Shown: positions 34,263 to 44,113, numbered from the stretch's first letter. The stretch: 64,000 nucleotides of DNA from a bacterium (GCA_020444325.1 JAHLLD010000004.1:124001-188000), one strand, 5' to 3'. Notes: generated from the sequence alone by a model not told the origin. Numbers and translations: made by a program.

Positions 34263-37200
34263 ATGAGACGCATTCTATTTATCTGTATTGCACTGCTTTT
34301 TCTGCCGCCTGCGCTGCAGGGGCAGTGGCGTTTTGAACGTATCGGACTCGAACACGGACTTCCGCACAGCCGCATCGTCGCCCTGACGCAGGACGCCGAA
34401 GGGTATATCTGGATCGGGACGTTCAGCGGACTGGCGCGGTGGGACGGTCACCGGGCGAAAACCTGGCATCACGATCCTGATGACGTCAACAGTCTGCCCG
34501 GCGATAATATCTGGGCATTGAATCAGGACCACACCGGCGTGCTGTGGATCGGCATGGAGGGCGGCGGACTCTGCCGCTACGACCCGAAGGACAATTGCTT
34601 TGTCCGCTATCTCAACAAGGCGTCCGATTCCACCACACTGTCACAGAACCGCGTAAGCCTGATTTTCGAAGACAGTCAGAAGCGTCTCTGGATCGGAACG
34701 AGCGGAGCGGGACTCAATCTCTATCAACGCGGCAGCGATCAATTCAAGCGCTACAACGGGGAAGATAATCCTCCGGGGCAGAGCTGGGGGACCTACATGC
34801 GATCGGCACTGTCCCTCCCCGACGGCAGACTGCTTGTCGGATCGGTCGGATCGGGCGCCGCGGTTTTCGATCCTGCGACCGGACTCGGTTCCCGCGTATT
34901 TCACGGCTGCGATCTGCGTGACATTGGTTGCGAGAATATCCTCGACATTCTCCGTGATCGACATGGACGCTACTGGTTCGCCACCTCCGAGGGCATCGCA
35001 ATCCTCGATGTGCAGTCCCGCAGGTTTTCCTATCTCACCGCCCAGATGGAAGGCGAGCGGAGACTGAGCAGCAATGATGTCTACGATATTCATGAAGACC
35101 GTGATGGTCGCATCTGGATTGCCACGCAGGCGGGACTCGACATCCTCGATCCCGTGCGCAACAGTGTGACCCATCTGCATCACGATCCTCTCGATCCCTA
35201 CAGCCTGTGGCACGACTCCGTTTACCGCATCATGGAAGACCGGGGCGGGAACATCTGGATAGCCACGCATCGCGGCGTGAATGTGTATTCCCCGCTGAAA
35301 AATCGTTTTCGTCATATTCAGCATACGACGGATCCGCAAAGCCTGAGCCATGACGACGTAAGTGCGGTATCGCCTTCACCTCGGAACGGAAGGATCTGGG
35401 TCGGGACGTTTGGGGGCGGACTCAATCTTCTCGATCCGAGAACGGGCCGGGCGCGGCGTTACACGACGGCAAATACGCCGCTGAGCGAGGACGATGTGCT
35501 TTCCGTGTACGAAGATGCGGACGGCATCGTTTGGATAGGCACGTACGGTGGGGGACTCAACCGCTTTGATCCCGCCAGGAACAGCTGGCGGAGTTATCGC
35601 GAAGATATCCAGCGTGCGGGTGGTTTGACGCATGACGACATCTGGGTAATAACCGAGGACACCGAACACCGCCTCTGGGTGGGTACAAACTTCGGCCTGA
35701 ACATCCTCGACAGGAAGACCGATCAGTTCCAGCGTATTGTCAGCGAGTCGCCTGACCCGCATCGTATCCGGCACAACCGCATCCGCGCCGTATATGACGA
35801 TGGCATATCCATCTGGGTCGGCACCGAGGGAGGTGGCATCTATCGCTACGGGCATGACCTCAGGCAGCAGGCGCATTTCTCCATGGCGGATCAGGAGGAA
35901 GAGCATTTGCGCAGTGATGAGATTTCCTGTTTTATGGGAACGTCCGACGGCTCGCTCTGGGCGGGAACTGTCAGTGGCGGTCTGACACTCGTTGACCGGG
36001 TGCACGGACCGGTGTTCACGCTCACGCGAGAGCACGGACTGCCCGACAACACGATCTGCGCGCTGCAGGAAGATGCGCACGGCGACCTGTGGATCGTGAC
36101 CAGTTCCGGTCTCGCCCGTCTGAGTCTCGCGACCGGAAAAATCGATGTCTTCGGGGCCGCGGATGGTATTCGAAACCGGCAGTTCAATCCCCGTGCTGCA
36201 GCCTTAACCGAAGACAATGTGCTTCTCGTCGGCGGGATTTCCGGGTTGACGTCCATCGGAGACACGCGTCTGCGTCGTCCCTCCAATGCCGGACGCCTGG
36301 TCTGCACCGATATTCGTGTGCTGAATCAGTCGCTGGAATTCGGCAGTGATGAAGAACTGGATCGTCCGGTGGAGCTGATTCACGAACTGTCTCTTCCATA
36401 CAATAAAAACTCGCTCTCCATTTCCTTTGCTCTGCTGGAGTACGCTGCTCCTGAGCGGCATCACTACCGCTATCGCTTCGCGGGTGTGCATGATACGTGG
36501 ATAGATCTGGGTAATTCCCGTACCGTGGTCGGTACGGATCTTTCTCCGGGATCCTATACACTGACCGTGACGGCGGAGGACGCATTCGGCACCGAGGCGC
36601 TCGAGCCATTCGTGATGCATATCGACATCACGCCGCCGTTCTGGCGCAGCAACTGGGCATACGGATTCTATGCGCTCGTTGCGATCGGATTGCTTTTCGT
36701 GCTGCAGCGCCTGCGACTGAATCGTATGCGCCTGCGCGATCAGCTGCATCGTGAATCCCTTGAAGCGCGGCATCTCAAGGAAATGGATGGTTTGAAATCC
36801 CGTTTCTTCGCCAACATTTCACACGAATTCCGGACGCCACTCACGCTGCTGCTCGGTCCGCTCAGCGACCTGGAAAAAAGGCTGCCTGATGGGACGATGA
36901 GGAAAATGCACGCCGGTATGCGGCGGCAGGCAGAGCGGCTTCTTGCGCTTGTCAATCAGATCCTGGATTTATCGCGTCTCGAATCGGGCGCCATGCCGCT
37001 GTCTCTGCGCATGACCGATGTACACACATTCGCGAGCGGTATCCTGCACAGCTTCACCGCGATGGCGGATCAGCGCGGTATCACACTGCTGTACAAGACC
37101 GATGAAGCTGGGCTGCGCTTCCCCTGTGACCGCGATGCCGTCGAAAAAGTGCTGACGAACCTGATTTCAAATGCGATTCGTCACACGCGATCGGGAGGAC

Positions 37201-38429
37201 ACGTGACGCTCTCTGTCGAGGCCGTGGAAACCATGCTTGACGGACGGCTTCGCGCATGCTGCCGTATTTCCGTCAGCGATACAGGGACGGGCATTCCCTC
37301 CGACCAGCTGCCGCATGTATTTGATCGTTTTTTCAGTACTGCCAGTGAGGGGAAAGGCGGAACCGGTATTGGTCTCGCACTTACGCGGGAGCTCGTGCGA
37401 CATCACGGTGGCAGTATCTCGGTGAACAGCGCAATTGGTGAAGGCTCTGTTTTCAAGGTACTGTTGCCCATGGACCTTCCAGGAACGGGAAGCGAATCCG
37501 CCGCACAGCTTGCGCAGGCTGCTCAGCCTGCGGCAGAGGATGAAGCCGCGGTGCCGGAAAACAAGGTGGAACACGCGGAAACCGGAAGCATCACACCCAT
37601 TCCGGATACGGAAATGCAGTCCCTGCTGGAGGCGCTCCCCGCGGTTACCTCCAGTGATGATGGCAATGCGGAGGATCGTCCCGTATTGCTCATCGTCGAA
37701 GACCATGTCGAACTCCGCGAGTATATGCGGTCGCTGTTTGCCGGGCAGTATACCGTTCGCGAAGCAGAAAACGGGGAAGAGGGACTCGCCACTGCGCTGG
37801 ACATCATACCCGATGTCATCATCAGTGATATCATGATGCCTGAAATGGACGGTTTTGGACTGACACGGGCCCTCAGGCAGGACACGCGAAGCAGTCATAT
37901 CCCCATCATCCTTCTTACTGCGCGGGCAGATGCGGAAAGTCGACTCGAAGGGCTCGATCTCGGCGCAAACGACTACCTGACAAAACCGTTTGAGGCGACG
38001 GAGCTTCAGCTCAAGGTCCGCAACCTCATGCGCCTTTACCGGCAGCTTCGTGAGGAAACCACGCAGCATTCCGGTTACACGCTCGAACCGCGCTCCTATA
38101 CATCGACGGATCAGCAGTTTCTCGACCGCATCGTCGCCCATGTTGAGGAGCATCTCGATGACGCAGAACTGAGCATCGAAGGCATCGGCAGTGAAATCGG
38201 TATGAGCCGCACACAACTCTATCGTAAAATTCGTGCGCTGACCGGACTCTCGCCATCCCGCTTTGTTCGAACCATACGGCTCGATCGTGCCCGTGAAATG
38301 CTCGAGCAGGGTGCCGGAAATGTGGCGGAAATCGCCTACGCCACCGGTTTCGGATCACAGGCCTGGTTTACCCGCTGCTACCGCGAACGCTTCGATGTCA
38401 CTCCCGGCGAAACCGCTCGCAATCGTTAG
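34263..38429 (+). CDS. Hybrid two-component sensor/regulator (HK-REC-AraC)
   Basis: A 1388-residue one-protein signalling system. Signal peptide 1-20; periplasmic Reg_prop propellers to about 690 (repeats such as GYIWIGTFSGLARWD); Y_Y_Y domain about 700-780; membrane helix about 797-815; HisKA with His854 in ISHEFRTPLT; HATPase about 950-1080 (SDTGTGIPSDQ, GKGGTGIGLAL); receiver with Asp1189 in ISDIMMPEMDG; AraC-type HTH about 1285-1388. Such proteins usually sense glycans outside and control nearby polysaccharide-use genes directly. It follows the GH20 gene, a plausible target. GGGGGGA lies before the ATG. Confidence 0.95.
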   Translation: MRRILFICIALLFLPPALQGQWRFERIGLEHGLPHSRIVALTQDAEGYIWIGTFSGLARWDGHRAKTWHHDPDDVNSLPGDNIWALNQDHTGVLWIGMEGGGLCRYDPKDNCFVRYLNKASDSTTLSQNRVSLIFEDSQKRLWIGTSGAGLNLYQRGSDQFKRYNGEDNPPGQSWGTYMRSALSLPDGRLLVGSVGSGAAVFDPATGLGSRVFHGCDLRDIGCENILDILRDRHGRYWFATSEGIAILDVQSRRFSYLTAQMEGERRLSSNDVYDIHEDRDGRIWIATQAGLDILDPVRNSVTHLHHDPLDPYSLWHDSVYRIMEDRGGNIWIATHRGVNVYSPLKNRFRHIQHTTDPQSLSHDDVSAVSPSPRNGRIWVGTFGGGLNLLDPRTGRARRYTTANTPLSEDDVLSVYEDADGIVWIGTYGGGLNRFDPARNSWRSYREDIQRAGGLTHDDIWVITEDTEHRLWVGTNFGLNILDRKTDQFQRIVSESPDPHRIRHNRIRAVYDDGISIWVGTEGGGIYRYGHDLRQQAHFSMADQEEEHLRSDEISCFMGTSDGSLWAGTVSGGLTLVDRVHGPVFTLTREHGLPDNTICALQEDAHGDLWIVTSSGLARLSLATGKIDVFGAADGIRNRQFNPRAAALTEDNVLLVGGISGLTSIGDTRLRRPSNAGRLVCTDIRVLNQSLEFGSDEELDRPVELIHELSLPYNKNSLSISFALLEYAAPERHHYRYRFAGVHDTWIDLGNSRTVVGTDLSPGSYTLTVTAEDAFGTEALEPFVMHIDITPPFWRSNWAYGFYALVAIGLLFVLQRLRLNRMRLRDQLHRESLEARHLKEMDGLKSRFFANISHEFRTPLTLLLGPLSDLEKRLPDGTMRKMHAGMRRQAERLLALVNQILDLSRLESGAMPLSLRMTDVHTFASGILHSFTAMADQRGITLLYKTDEAGLRFPCDRDAVEKVLTNLISNAIRHTRSGGHVTLSVEAVETMLDGRLRACCRISVSDTGTGIPSDQLPHVFDRFFSTASEGKGGTGIGLALTRELVRHHGGSISVNSAIGEGSVFKVLLPMDLPGTGSESAAQLAQAAQPAAEDEAAVPENKVEHAETGSITPIPDTEMQSLLEALPAVTSSDDGNAEDRPVLLIVEDHVELREYMRSLFAGQYTVREAENGEEGLATALDIIPDVIISDIMMPEMDGFGLTRALRQDTRSSHIPIILLTARADAESRLEGLDLGANDYLTKPFEATELQLKVRNLMRLYRQLREETTQHSGYTLEPRSYTSTDQQFLDRIVAHVEEHLDDAELSIEGIGSEIGMSRTQLYRKIRALTGLSPSRFVRTIRLDRAREMLEQGAGNVAEIAYATGFGSQAWFTRCYRERFDVTPGETARNR

Positions 38430-38497
38430 TCCCCCTTACAGCATCTCCCCGTGTCAGTAAAACCTGACAATGCGGCATAGCTTTGCTGTTCTGGAAA

Positions 38498-38514
38498 TAT
38501 GCAGAAAGTGCATA
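38498..38514 (+). repeat. TATGCA palindrome, copy 7
   Basis: TATGCAGAAAGTGCATA, 68 bases after the hybrid kinase stop codon; first member of a four-copy cluster. Confidence 0.9.
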
Positions 38515-38570
38515 AATGCCGCGCGCCGGATAATTCTGTTTGTACATTGCTGTTGTGCTGCCGGTGTAAA

Positions 38571-38587
38571 TATGCAGAAAGTGCATA
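38571..38587 (+). repeat. TATGCA palindrome, copy 8
   Basis: TATGCAGAAAGTGCATA, starting 73 bases after the start of copy 7. Confidence 0.9.
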
Positions 38588-38644
38588 ATTTCGCCTTCCC
38601 CACCTGATTATTCCGTCTGAAATCTTCCGAAGACTGAAAAAATT

Positions 38645-38661
38645 TATGCAGAAAGTGCATA
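38645..38661 (+). repeat. TATGCA palindrome, copy 9
   Basis: TATGCAGAAAGTGCATA, starting 74 bases after copy 8. Confidence 0.9.
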
Positions 38662-38676
38662 AACCGGACCTCATTT

Positions 38677-38693
38677 TATGCACATGTTGCATA
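38677..38693. repeat. TATGCA palindrome, copy 10 (variant centre)
   Basis: TATGCACATGTTGCATA: same arms, centre CATGT. It starts 32 bases after copy 9. Confidence 0.8.
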
Positions 38694-38806
38694 TGGGTAC
38701 TGCTATGTTGCACCGGGAACATAAGGATACATTATTGACGCATCTGTAGAAGAATCAGGGGCTTGCGATTGCGTATGTTGCAGCGTCGTGATTAGGAGAG
38801 GGCCTT

Positions 38807-38839
38807 GACGGGGGCCGGCGACACAAACCGGTCCCCGTC
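38807..38839. terminator. GC-rich hairpin in gene-free region
   Basis: GACGGGGGCCGG (38807-38818) pairs with CCGGTCCCCGTC (38828-38839) with a single G-T position, followed by GGGTCTTGAAAAAATT. It could end a transcript from the hybrid kinase or belong to a small RNA. The 908-base stretch 38430-39337 has no convincing gene; short open frames in it have no family resemblance. Confidence 0.5.
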
Positions 38840-39064
38840 GGGTCTTGAAAAAATTGCGAATGAACAGATCAGTTATTTAAGGCTCGCCACAGTGCAGCAT
38901 CAGACAGAATGAGAACAGCAGTTACATAAGAATGGCTCGCCCCGGCGTAGCCACAGTGAAGCAGAAGCTTCGATGGTTGCGTAAAGCGGGCGTAGCCGGG
39001 CCCATGAGGGGTACCGAAAGGTGCAGAGGAGGAGCGGGAGAGAGGGCTTTCGTTGTGGGATGGA

Positions 39065-39180
39065 GGATTTTCCCGGAGGAGCTGGAGGGCTCTGAAGGGG
39101 AAGGAGAGGATTTTCCCGGAGGAGCTGGAGGGCTCTGGAGGGGAAGGAGAGGATTTTCCCGGTGGGACGGGAGGGTCCGG
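39065..39180. repeat. 43-bp purine-rich tandem repeat
   Basis: Units begin with GGATTTTCCCGG at 39065, 39108 and 39151, exactly 43 bases apart; two units are complete and the third is partial. The + strand is nearly all G and A between the TTTTCCC blocks. Frames across it do not look like protein-coding sequence. Confidence 0.85.
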
Positions 39181-39263
39181 GAGGGGATGCAGTAAGCGGT
39201 TCGACCTTGTGCATGCCACGGAGGGGATGGGAGGACCGGACCGCTTTCTGCATCCTTAACGGA

Positions 39264-39301
39264 AAACCGCCGCTCGCGTCATCTGACACGAGCGGCGGTT
39301 T
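39264..39301 (-). terminator. Terminator of the subtilase gene
   Basis: AACCGCCGCTCG (39265-39276) pairs with CGAGCGGCGGTT (39289-39300). On the minus strand it is followed by TTTTCC; it lies 36 bases past the subtilase stop codon. Confidence 0.8.
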
Positions 39302-39337
39302 CTGTTATTCAGCAAAATTGGCCGAGAACCGGGTTGC

Positions 39338-41452
39338 TCAGGGAGCGTTGACGGTTTCAGACGACGTGGCATTGAGCAATGCGTTATAATTGTATCCGCT
39401 TGCCGTCACACCGGTCACCGTGAATGAAGCGTTCGCGGCTTTGTGATTGCACTTGGTGGAGACAACGCACTGTCCGCTGCTGTTGGTAACAGCATTGGCA
39501 CTGCCATTCGCACCGCCGCCGAAGTCTCCGGATACGGTCGCGCCTGCGACGGGACCATTACTGCTTGTCACCGTAATCACGAACTCGGCGTCCCAGTTCT
39601 TGCCCTTGGACGGCGTTGCTGTCGCAGTAATGCCGCTCACCCACATGTCAGGTGTAGGAGGCGGAGTCTGCGTGGAGAAGTTCACGGTGTTGGTCGCACT
39701 CGGCGAATCGCCGGCACTGTTGTAGGCCCACACGCGAACGTCATAAGTGGTTCCGGAGCTGAGACCTGACAGCGTTGTGCTGGAAACGTCAGCACCGACA
39801 GTTGTGGAATTCCAGCTGCTGCCGCTGTTGGTGCTGTACTCAATGCGGAAGCCGGTTTCGTCATTCGAATTATCAGTCCAGTTGAGGTCTGCGCTGTTCT
39901 CTGTGACATTCGAGGCGCTGAGAAGAGTCGGACTGGCAGGCGCTGTCGGTGGTGCAGTCGTTGTGAAACTCGCCGGTCCGGCAGGATTCTGGGAATCACC
40001 CGTGCCATTGTAGGCGAACACGCGCACATCATAGGTTGTGCTGCTGCTCAGTCCGGAGAGCGTTGTGTTGGTGACATTCGAACCGACAGTTGTCGAACTC
40101 CAGGTACTGTTGCTGGAGACCTTGTACTCGATACGGAAGCCGGTTTCATTGCTGGAATTGTCATTCCAGCTGATGTCCGCGCTATTCTGCCCGATATTCG
40201 AGACCGAGAGTCCCGACGGATCCGCAGGCACGGTCGGCGTGGGAGGGGGACCGGCGATCATATTGTAGAGCAGCAGGTTTGGGGATCCACTCCCGGGATT
40301 GCTCACGACACCGCTGGTTGCACCGTTGACGATGGCTGCGTTCACCTGCGCCGGGGTGGCGTTGGGATTGGAGCTGAGATACAGCGCAGCGACACCGGCC
40401 ACATGTGGAGAGGCCATCGAGGTACCGGACCAGTTGGCGTAACTGCTCGTGCTGTTCATCGTCGAGGACCGGATGCTGGAACCTGGTGCGAACACATCGA
40501 CGCAGCTGCCGTAGTTCGAGAAATACGAGCGTCCGTCACTGCTTGTGGTCGCTCCGACGGTCAGGGCGTTCGGTGCGCTGGCGGGCGAGTAGTTGCAGGC
40601 ATTGGCGTTGCTGTTTCCTGCCGACACCGCGTACACCACACCGGCTGCGATACTGTTCTCAACAGCAGTGTTGATAATGGAGAAATAGCCACCACCGAGG
40701 GACATGTTTGCGACGGAAGGACCGCTGGCATTCGCGGTCACCCAGTCGACACCTGCAACAACGCCGGACCAGGTGCCTGATCCCTGGCAATTGAGTACGC
40801 GCACGGCGATGAGTGTGACCTTCTTCGCGACGCCCACTGTTGTTCCACCAACGGTACCGGCCACATGCGTGCCGTGTCCATCGCAGTCTGATGCGTCATT
40901 GTCGTTCTGCACGAAATCCCATCCGGAGAATGCACGACCGTTGTATTCCTGGTGATCGAAACGGATGCCCGTGTCGATGATGTAGGCCGTGACGTCTTCG
41001 CCCTGGTTCGGATAGTTGTACGTGTTGTCGAGCGGGAGATAGCGCTGATCGATGCGATCGAGTCCCCAACTCGGCGGATTGTTCTGCGTTCCGTTCTTCG
41101 AGACAATGCCATCAGGTTCGACAATCGCGACGTTCGGATTGTGCCGTATGCCCTCAACAGCCTGCGGTGGAATAGTCGCGGCAAAACCCTTGATCGCGTG
41201 ATGATAGCGATAATGAACCTTGCCACTGTTCCCGCGCATCAGTTCGTCTGTCATTGCGTCGACGTTCTCGACATTGTCTTTGAACATGACCACGTAGCGG
41301 TCGCGTATGTCAATGCCATCAGCGTTGCCCTTTTGGAGCTCCTCCGATGCGCCGTTGGACGGATCGTTGCCTGCGGGACCCGACGGATCCTCGCTACAGG
41401 CGCTGACCAGCAGCAGGAGCGCTGCTGCGATCCAGACACTGCGTTGTTTCAT
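39338..41452 (-). CDS. Subtilisin-like serine protease lipoprotein with two Fn3 domains
   Basis: A 704-residue exported protease of the S8/proteinase K type. Lipobox LLLLVSAC puts the lipid on Cys19. Residues 50-118 are an I9 inhibitor propeptide (RYVVMFKDN, YRYHHAIKGF). The catalytic triad is Asp160 (AYIIDTGI), His193 (DGHGTHVAG) and Ser345 (SGTSMASPH), with oxyanion Asn280. Two fibronectin type III domains follow (about 415-510 and 510-600), then a beta domain to the end. There is no T9SS tail, so lipid anchoring is the likely location. Predicted broad-specificity surface protease. Confidence 0.94.
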   Translation of the reverse strand: MKQRSVWIAAALLLLVSACSEDPSGPAGNDPSNGASEELQKGNADGIDIRDRYVVMFKDNVENVDAMTDELMRGNSGKVHYRYHHAIKGFAATIPPQAVEGIRHNPNVAIVEPDGIVSKNGTQNNPPSWGLDRIDQRYLPLDNTYNYPNQGEDVTAYIIDTGIRFDHQEYNGRAFSGWDFVQNDNDASDCDGHGTHVAGTVGGTTVGVAKKVTLIAVRVLNCQGSGTWSGVVAGVDWVTANASGPSVANMSLGGGYFSIINTAVENSIAAGVVYAVSAGNSNANACNYSPASAPNALTVGATTSSDGRSYFSNYGSCVDVFAPGSSIRSSTMNSTSSYANWSGTSMASPHVAGVAALYLSSNPNATPAQVNAAIVNGATSGVVSNPGSGSPNLLLYNMIAGPPPTPTVPADPSGLSVSNIGQNSADISWNDNSSNETGFRIEYKVSSNSTWSSTTVGSNVTNTTLSGLSSSTTYDVRVFAYNGTGDSQNPAGPASFTTTAPPTAPASPTLLSASNVTENSADLNWTDNSNDETGFRIEYSTNSGSSWNSTTVGADVSSTTLSGLSSGTTYDVRVWAYNSAGDSPSATNTVNFSTQTPPPTPDMWVSGITATATPSKGKNWDAEFVITVTSSNGPVAGATVSGDFGGGANGSANAVTNSSGQCVVSTKCNHKAANASFTVTGVTASGYNYNALLNATSSETVNAP

Positions 41453-41641
41453 TGCATCCTCCAGAGATATATGAATAGTAAATGATAAACCATACCCGAA
41501 ATATCGTAATTAACCAGAAGGACTAACCCGGCCTGAAAGGTACCGTGCCAGTTTTCTACTCTTTAGTACGAGGGCTTATTTGGACAGAATAGCGAAATAT
41601 TTTCTCTGCGTCAAGGTCATTGCGGGAAATTGGAGAGTGCG

Positions 41642-43645
41642 TCAAGACGAATTCCGGGGCAGGGTAATGATGAATTCCGTACCAGTGCCCGGCGTACTTT
41701 CCGCGCGTATGCTGCCATTGTGACCCTCTACGATGATATCATACGCGATGGACAGGCCGAGACCCGCATTTTTTCCGGTGCTTTTCGTAGTGAAAAACGG
41801 TTCGAAGATGCGCGGGAGAACGGAATCAGTGATGCCGGAGCCGTTGTCCTGAAAGCGCAATACGACGCTGTTCGCTTCCTGCCTGGTGCTGACGCTGATG
41901 GTGGGTTGGAACGCATTTCCTTCCCCGGCTTTCTCTTCGAGTGCATCGAGTGCATTCTGATGCAGATTGAGGATTGCGCGCGAAAGCTCTCTCGGTCGCA
42001 ATGGCAGGTCTGCGATGTTTCCGTCCAGGGTGAGATTGAGGATGTAGGGCACGTCCCTGGGCTCGGGGCCCTGCGCACCGCGGGCGATGGTCAGCATGCG
42101 CCGCAGCAGGGCATTGAGATCCGTCGGTTCCGGCGCTTCCGTACTGCCTTCCCCATGCTGTACCATGCTTTTCACGATTCCTTCGGCGCGTCGCCCATAC
42201 CCTGCGATTTTTTCCAGATTCGCCTGCAGTGACCGCAGGTCTTCACGGGAAAGCTGGAGGGGGGTGTCTCCCGGGACCGCATTCTCGGTGAGGAGCTCAG
42301 AAGACAGGTCCGCAAAGTTGTTTATGAAATTCAGCGGATTGAGGATTTCGTGAGCGATACCGGTGGAAAGCCGACCGAGCGTTGCCATTTTCTCTGCGTG
42401 AATCAGCTGTTCCTGCGTGCGGTGCAGTTGCGCAATGGTGGAGCGCAGCTCGGCATTCCTGCGTTTGCGTTTTCTTGCGATGGAGAAAATCCACACTGCG
42501 GCAACGGTGAGCAGGATTACTGCAAGGATGATGAAATTCCTCAGCAGTGATTCGCGCGCAATACGCTCCTCCTGCAATTTCGACGTTGCCTCGAGCAGAG
42601 CAATCTGCTGTTCGCGCTCACGAATCTCGTAGGCGCGAGTCTTGGAATTGATCTGATGTAGTACCTCGGAGTTGAACAGCGAATCGCGAATCGCATTGTG
42701 CTGCAACTGGTATTGGTACGCCTGCCTGTAATTTCCGGTCGCAGCAAGGCATTCGGCCAGATGTTCGCTGGCAATGCGTTGCAGGTTCATCGCGCCGATA
42801 TCACGCGCTGTCTCCAGGGCCTGGCTGTACGTCCTGATGGCACTGGCCCAGTCTTTTCGCTTCTTGTGGATTTCCCCGATGTTGGTGCGAATGATCGCGA
42901 CGGCGCGCATATCTCCACGGCGCTGGTTCATTTCGAGACTGTTGCGATAGAGGCGGAGCGCCTCGGTCAGCCGTCCGAGTTGGACGTATGCATTCGCCAT
43001 GCCATTCAGAACCGTTGACTCCCCGAAATGATCGCCGGCCCTGCGGAAGATGCCGTTGCATGCATTGAAATAGGCGATCGCCTTTTCATTATTCTTCCGC
43101 TGATTCTCAATGTTCCCGAGATTCACCAGTGCCTTGGCCATGGCAAGCGAATCCCCTGCGCTCCGTGCCGCATCGAGGCTGCGCCGCGTGTAGTCAAACG
43201 CTTCCTGCAGATTTCCGATGCGACGTTGCACGACCCCGATATTTCGCAATGCACGAGATATGCCGGTTTCGTCACGAAGTGTCCGGTAGAGTTCACGGCT
43301 CTGTTGAAAATCAGTCAGTGCCTGCTCGAAGCTGCCCGCGTTCGTGTGCAGGGCCCCCAACGTATTGAGGACCTCAGCTTTCCCCTGCTTCCATGCAAGC
43401 TTTTCAGCGAGCGCCCTTGCGTCATTGATGTAGACGAGCGCCTCGTCGGGATCACGGGGACTCAGTTGCTGGGCAATCCTGTTGAGAAGCAGTACCAGGG
43501 AGCTATCAGGTGGCGAGCGGTCCGCCAGCGCCTTGAGACTGTCGACGGACTGCGCGTGCGCAATACCATGCATGCCGGCGATGATTACGACCACAATCAC
43601 GCACGACACGGGTCCCCGTAATGCGGAGCAAAGGGTGGCACGCAT
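41642..43645 (-). CDS. TPR-containing sensor histidine kinase
   Basis: A 667-residue protein. Signal peptide 1-32, then about six TPR repeats in the periplasm (residues 40-340, for example ALVNLGNIENQRKNNEKAIA), a coiled coil, one membrane helix near 370-390, HisKA with His432 (GRLSTGIAHEILNPLNFI), and HATPase (NALDALEE, DNGSGITD, FFTTKSTGKNAGLGLSI). It would phosphorylate a separate response regulator, but none is adjacent. ATG 43645 has GGAGG five bases upstream; the upstream GTG at 43651 overlaps that site. Confidence 0.92.
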   Translation of the reverse strand: MRATLCSALRGPVSCVIVVVIIAGMHGIAHAQSVDSLKALADRSPPDSSLVLLLNRIAQQLSPRDPDEALVYINDARALAEKLAWKQGKAEVLNTLGALHTNAGSFEQALTDFQQSRELYRTLRDETGISRALRNIGVVQRRIGNLQEAFDYTRRSLDAARSAGDSLAMAKALVNLGNIENQRKNNEKAIAYFNACNGIFRRAGDHFGESTVLNGMANAYVQLGRLTEALRLYRNSLEMNQRRGDMRAVAIIRTNIGEIHKKRKDWASAIRTYSQALETARDIGAMNLQRIASEHLAECLAATGNYRQAYQYQLQHNAIRDSLFNSEVLHQINSKTRAYEIREREQQIALLEATSKLQEERIARESLLRNFIILAVILLTVAAVWIFSIARKRKRRNAELRSTIAQLHRTQEQLIHAEKMATLGRLSTGIAHEILNPLNFINNFADLSSELLTENAVPGDTPLQLSREDLRSLQANLEKIAGYGRRAEGIVKSMVQHGEGSTEAPEPTDLNALLRRMLTIARGAQGPEPRDVPYILNLTLDGNIADLPLRPRELSRAILNLHQNALDALEEKAGEGNAFQPTISVSTRQEANSVVLRFQDNGSGITDSVLPRIFEPFFTTKSTGKNAGLGLSIAYDIIVEGHNGSIRAESTPGTGTEFIITLPRNSS

Positions 43646-43783
43646 GGCCACCTCCAGCTTGAATGGAAGGATTTGGAAGTAAGACGGCTCTGTGGGTAAA
43701 GATATGTGCTCTGGCGCATTGTTTCAAGGAGAGGGACTGCCTGCAAACGTAGGGCCGGAGGCAGTATGTGCCAGCGGGAACAC

Positions 43784-44113
43784 CTATTTGGGAGGCAGCG
43801 ACGAGGCGAAGCCTATAGCCATTTCCAGCCAGTCGCGAAGATCCGCATCGGACACGATACCGCTGGGCTCCACGTACACCATGCCCTTCATTGGCTTCCC
43901 GGTAAAATCCATTACACGTGCGTGGGGTCTGCTGAGCGCGAGCTTAGACTGGTTCTCACCCACACGCAGCATCAGCTCATCGCGGATCACACCACAGCAC
44001 ATGTTGCCCGAGAGCATGAATGCTATTCCACCGAACATGCGTTTTTCTATTATATCGTTGCGGCGCGTCAACTGCTGTCTGATGCGTTCAGCGAGAATTT
44101 CGTCGAATGCCAT
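43784..44113 (-). CDS. TfoX N-terminal domain protein
   Basis: A 109-residue protein made of one TfoX/Sxy N-terminal domain: KRMFGGIAFMLSGNMCCGVI near residues 24-43, LMLRVG, and MDFTGKPMKGMVYV near residues 68-81 are family hallmarks. TfoX regulates competence in gammaproteobacteria, but short single-domain relatives elsewhere have no known role. It lies between two divergent or unrelated genes and is likely monocistronic. Confidence 0.88.
   Translation of the reverse strand: MAFDEILAERIRQQLTRRNDIIEKRMFGGIAFMLSGNMCCGVIRDELMLRVGENQSKLALSRPHARVMDFTGKPMKGMVYVEPSGIVSDADLRDWLEMAIGFASSLPPK

Noticed and set aside
38498-38693. CRISPR-like array of short repeats with similar spacing
   Set aside because: Repeats are only 17 bases and palindromic, spacing breaks down after three copies, the same repeat occurs singly elsewhere, and no cas genes are present.
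39053-39259. Gly/Arg/Glu-rich open frame across the 43-bp repeat
   Set aside because: The period is not a multiple of three, so the frame encodes different residues in each unit; it is a by-product of the purine-rich repeat.
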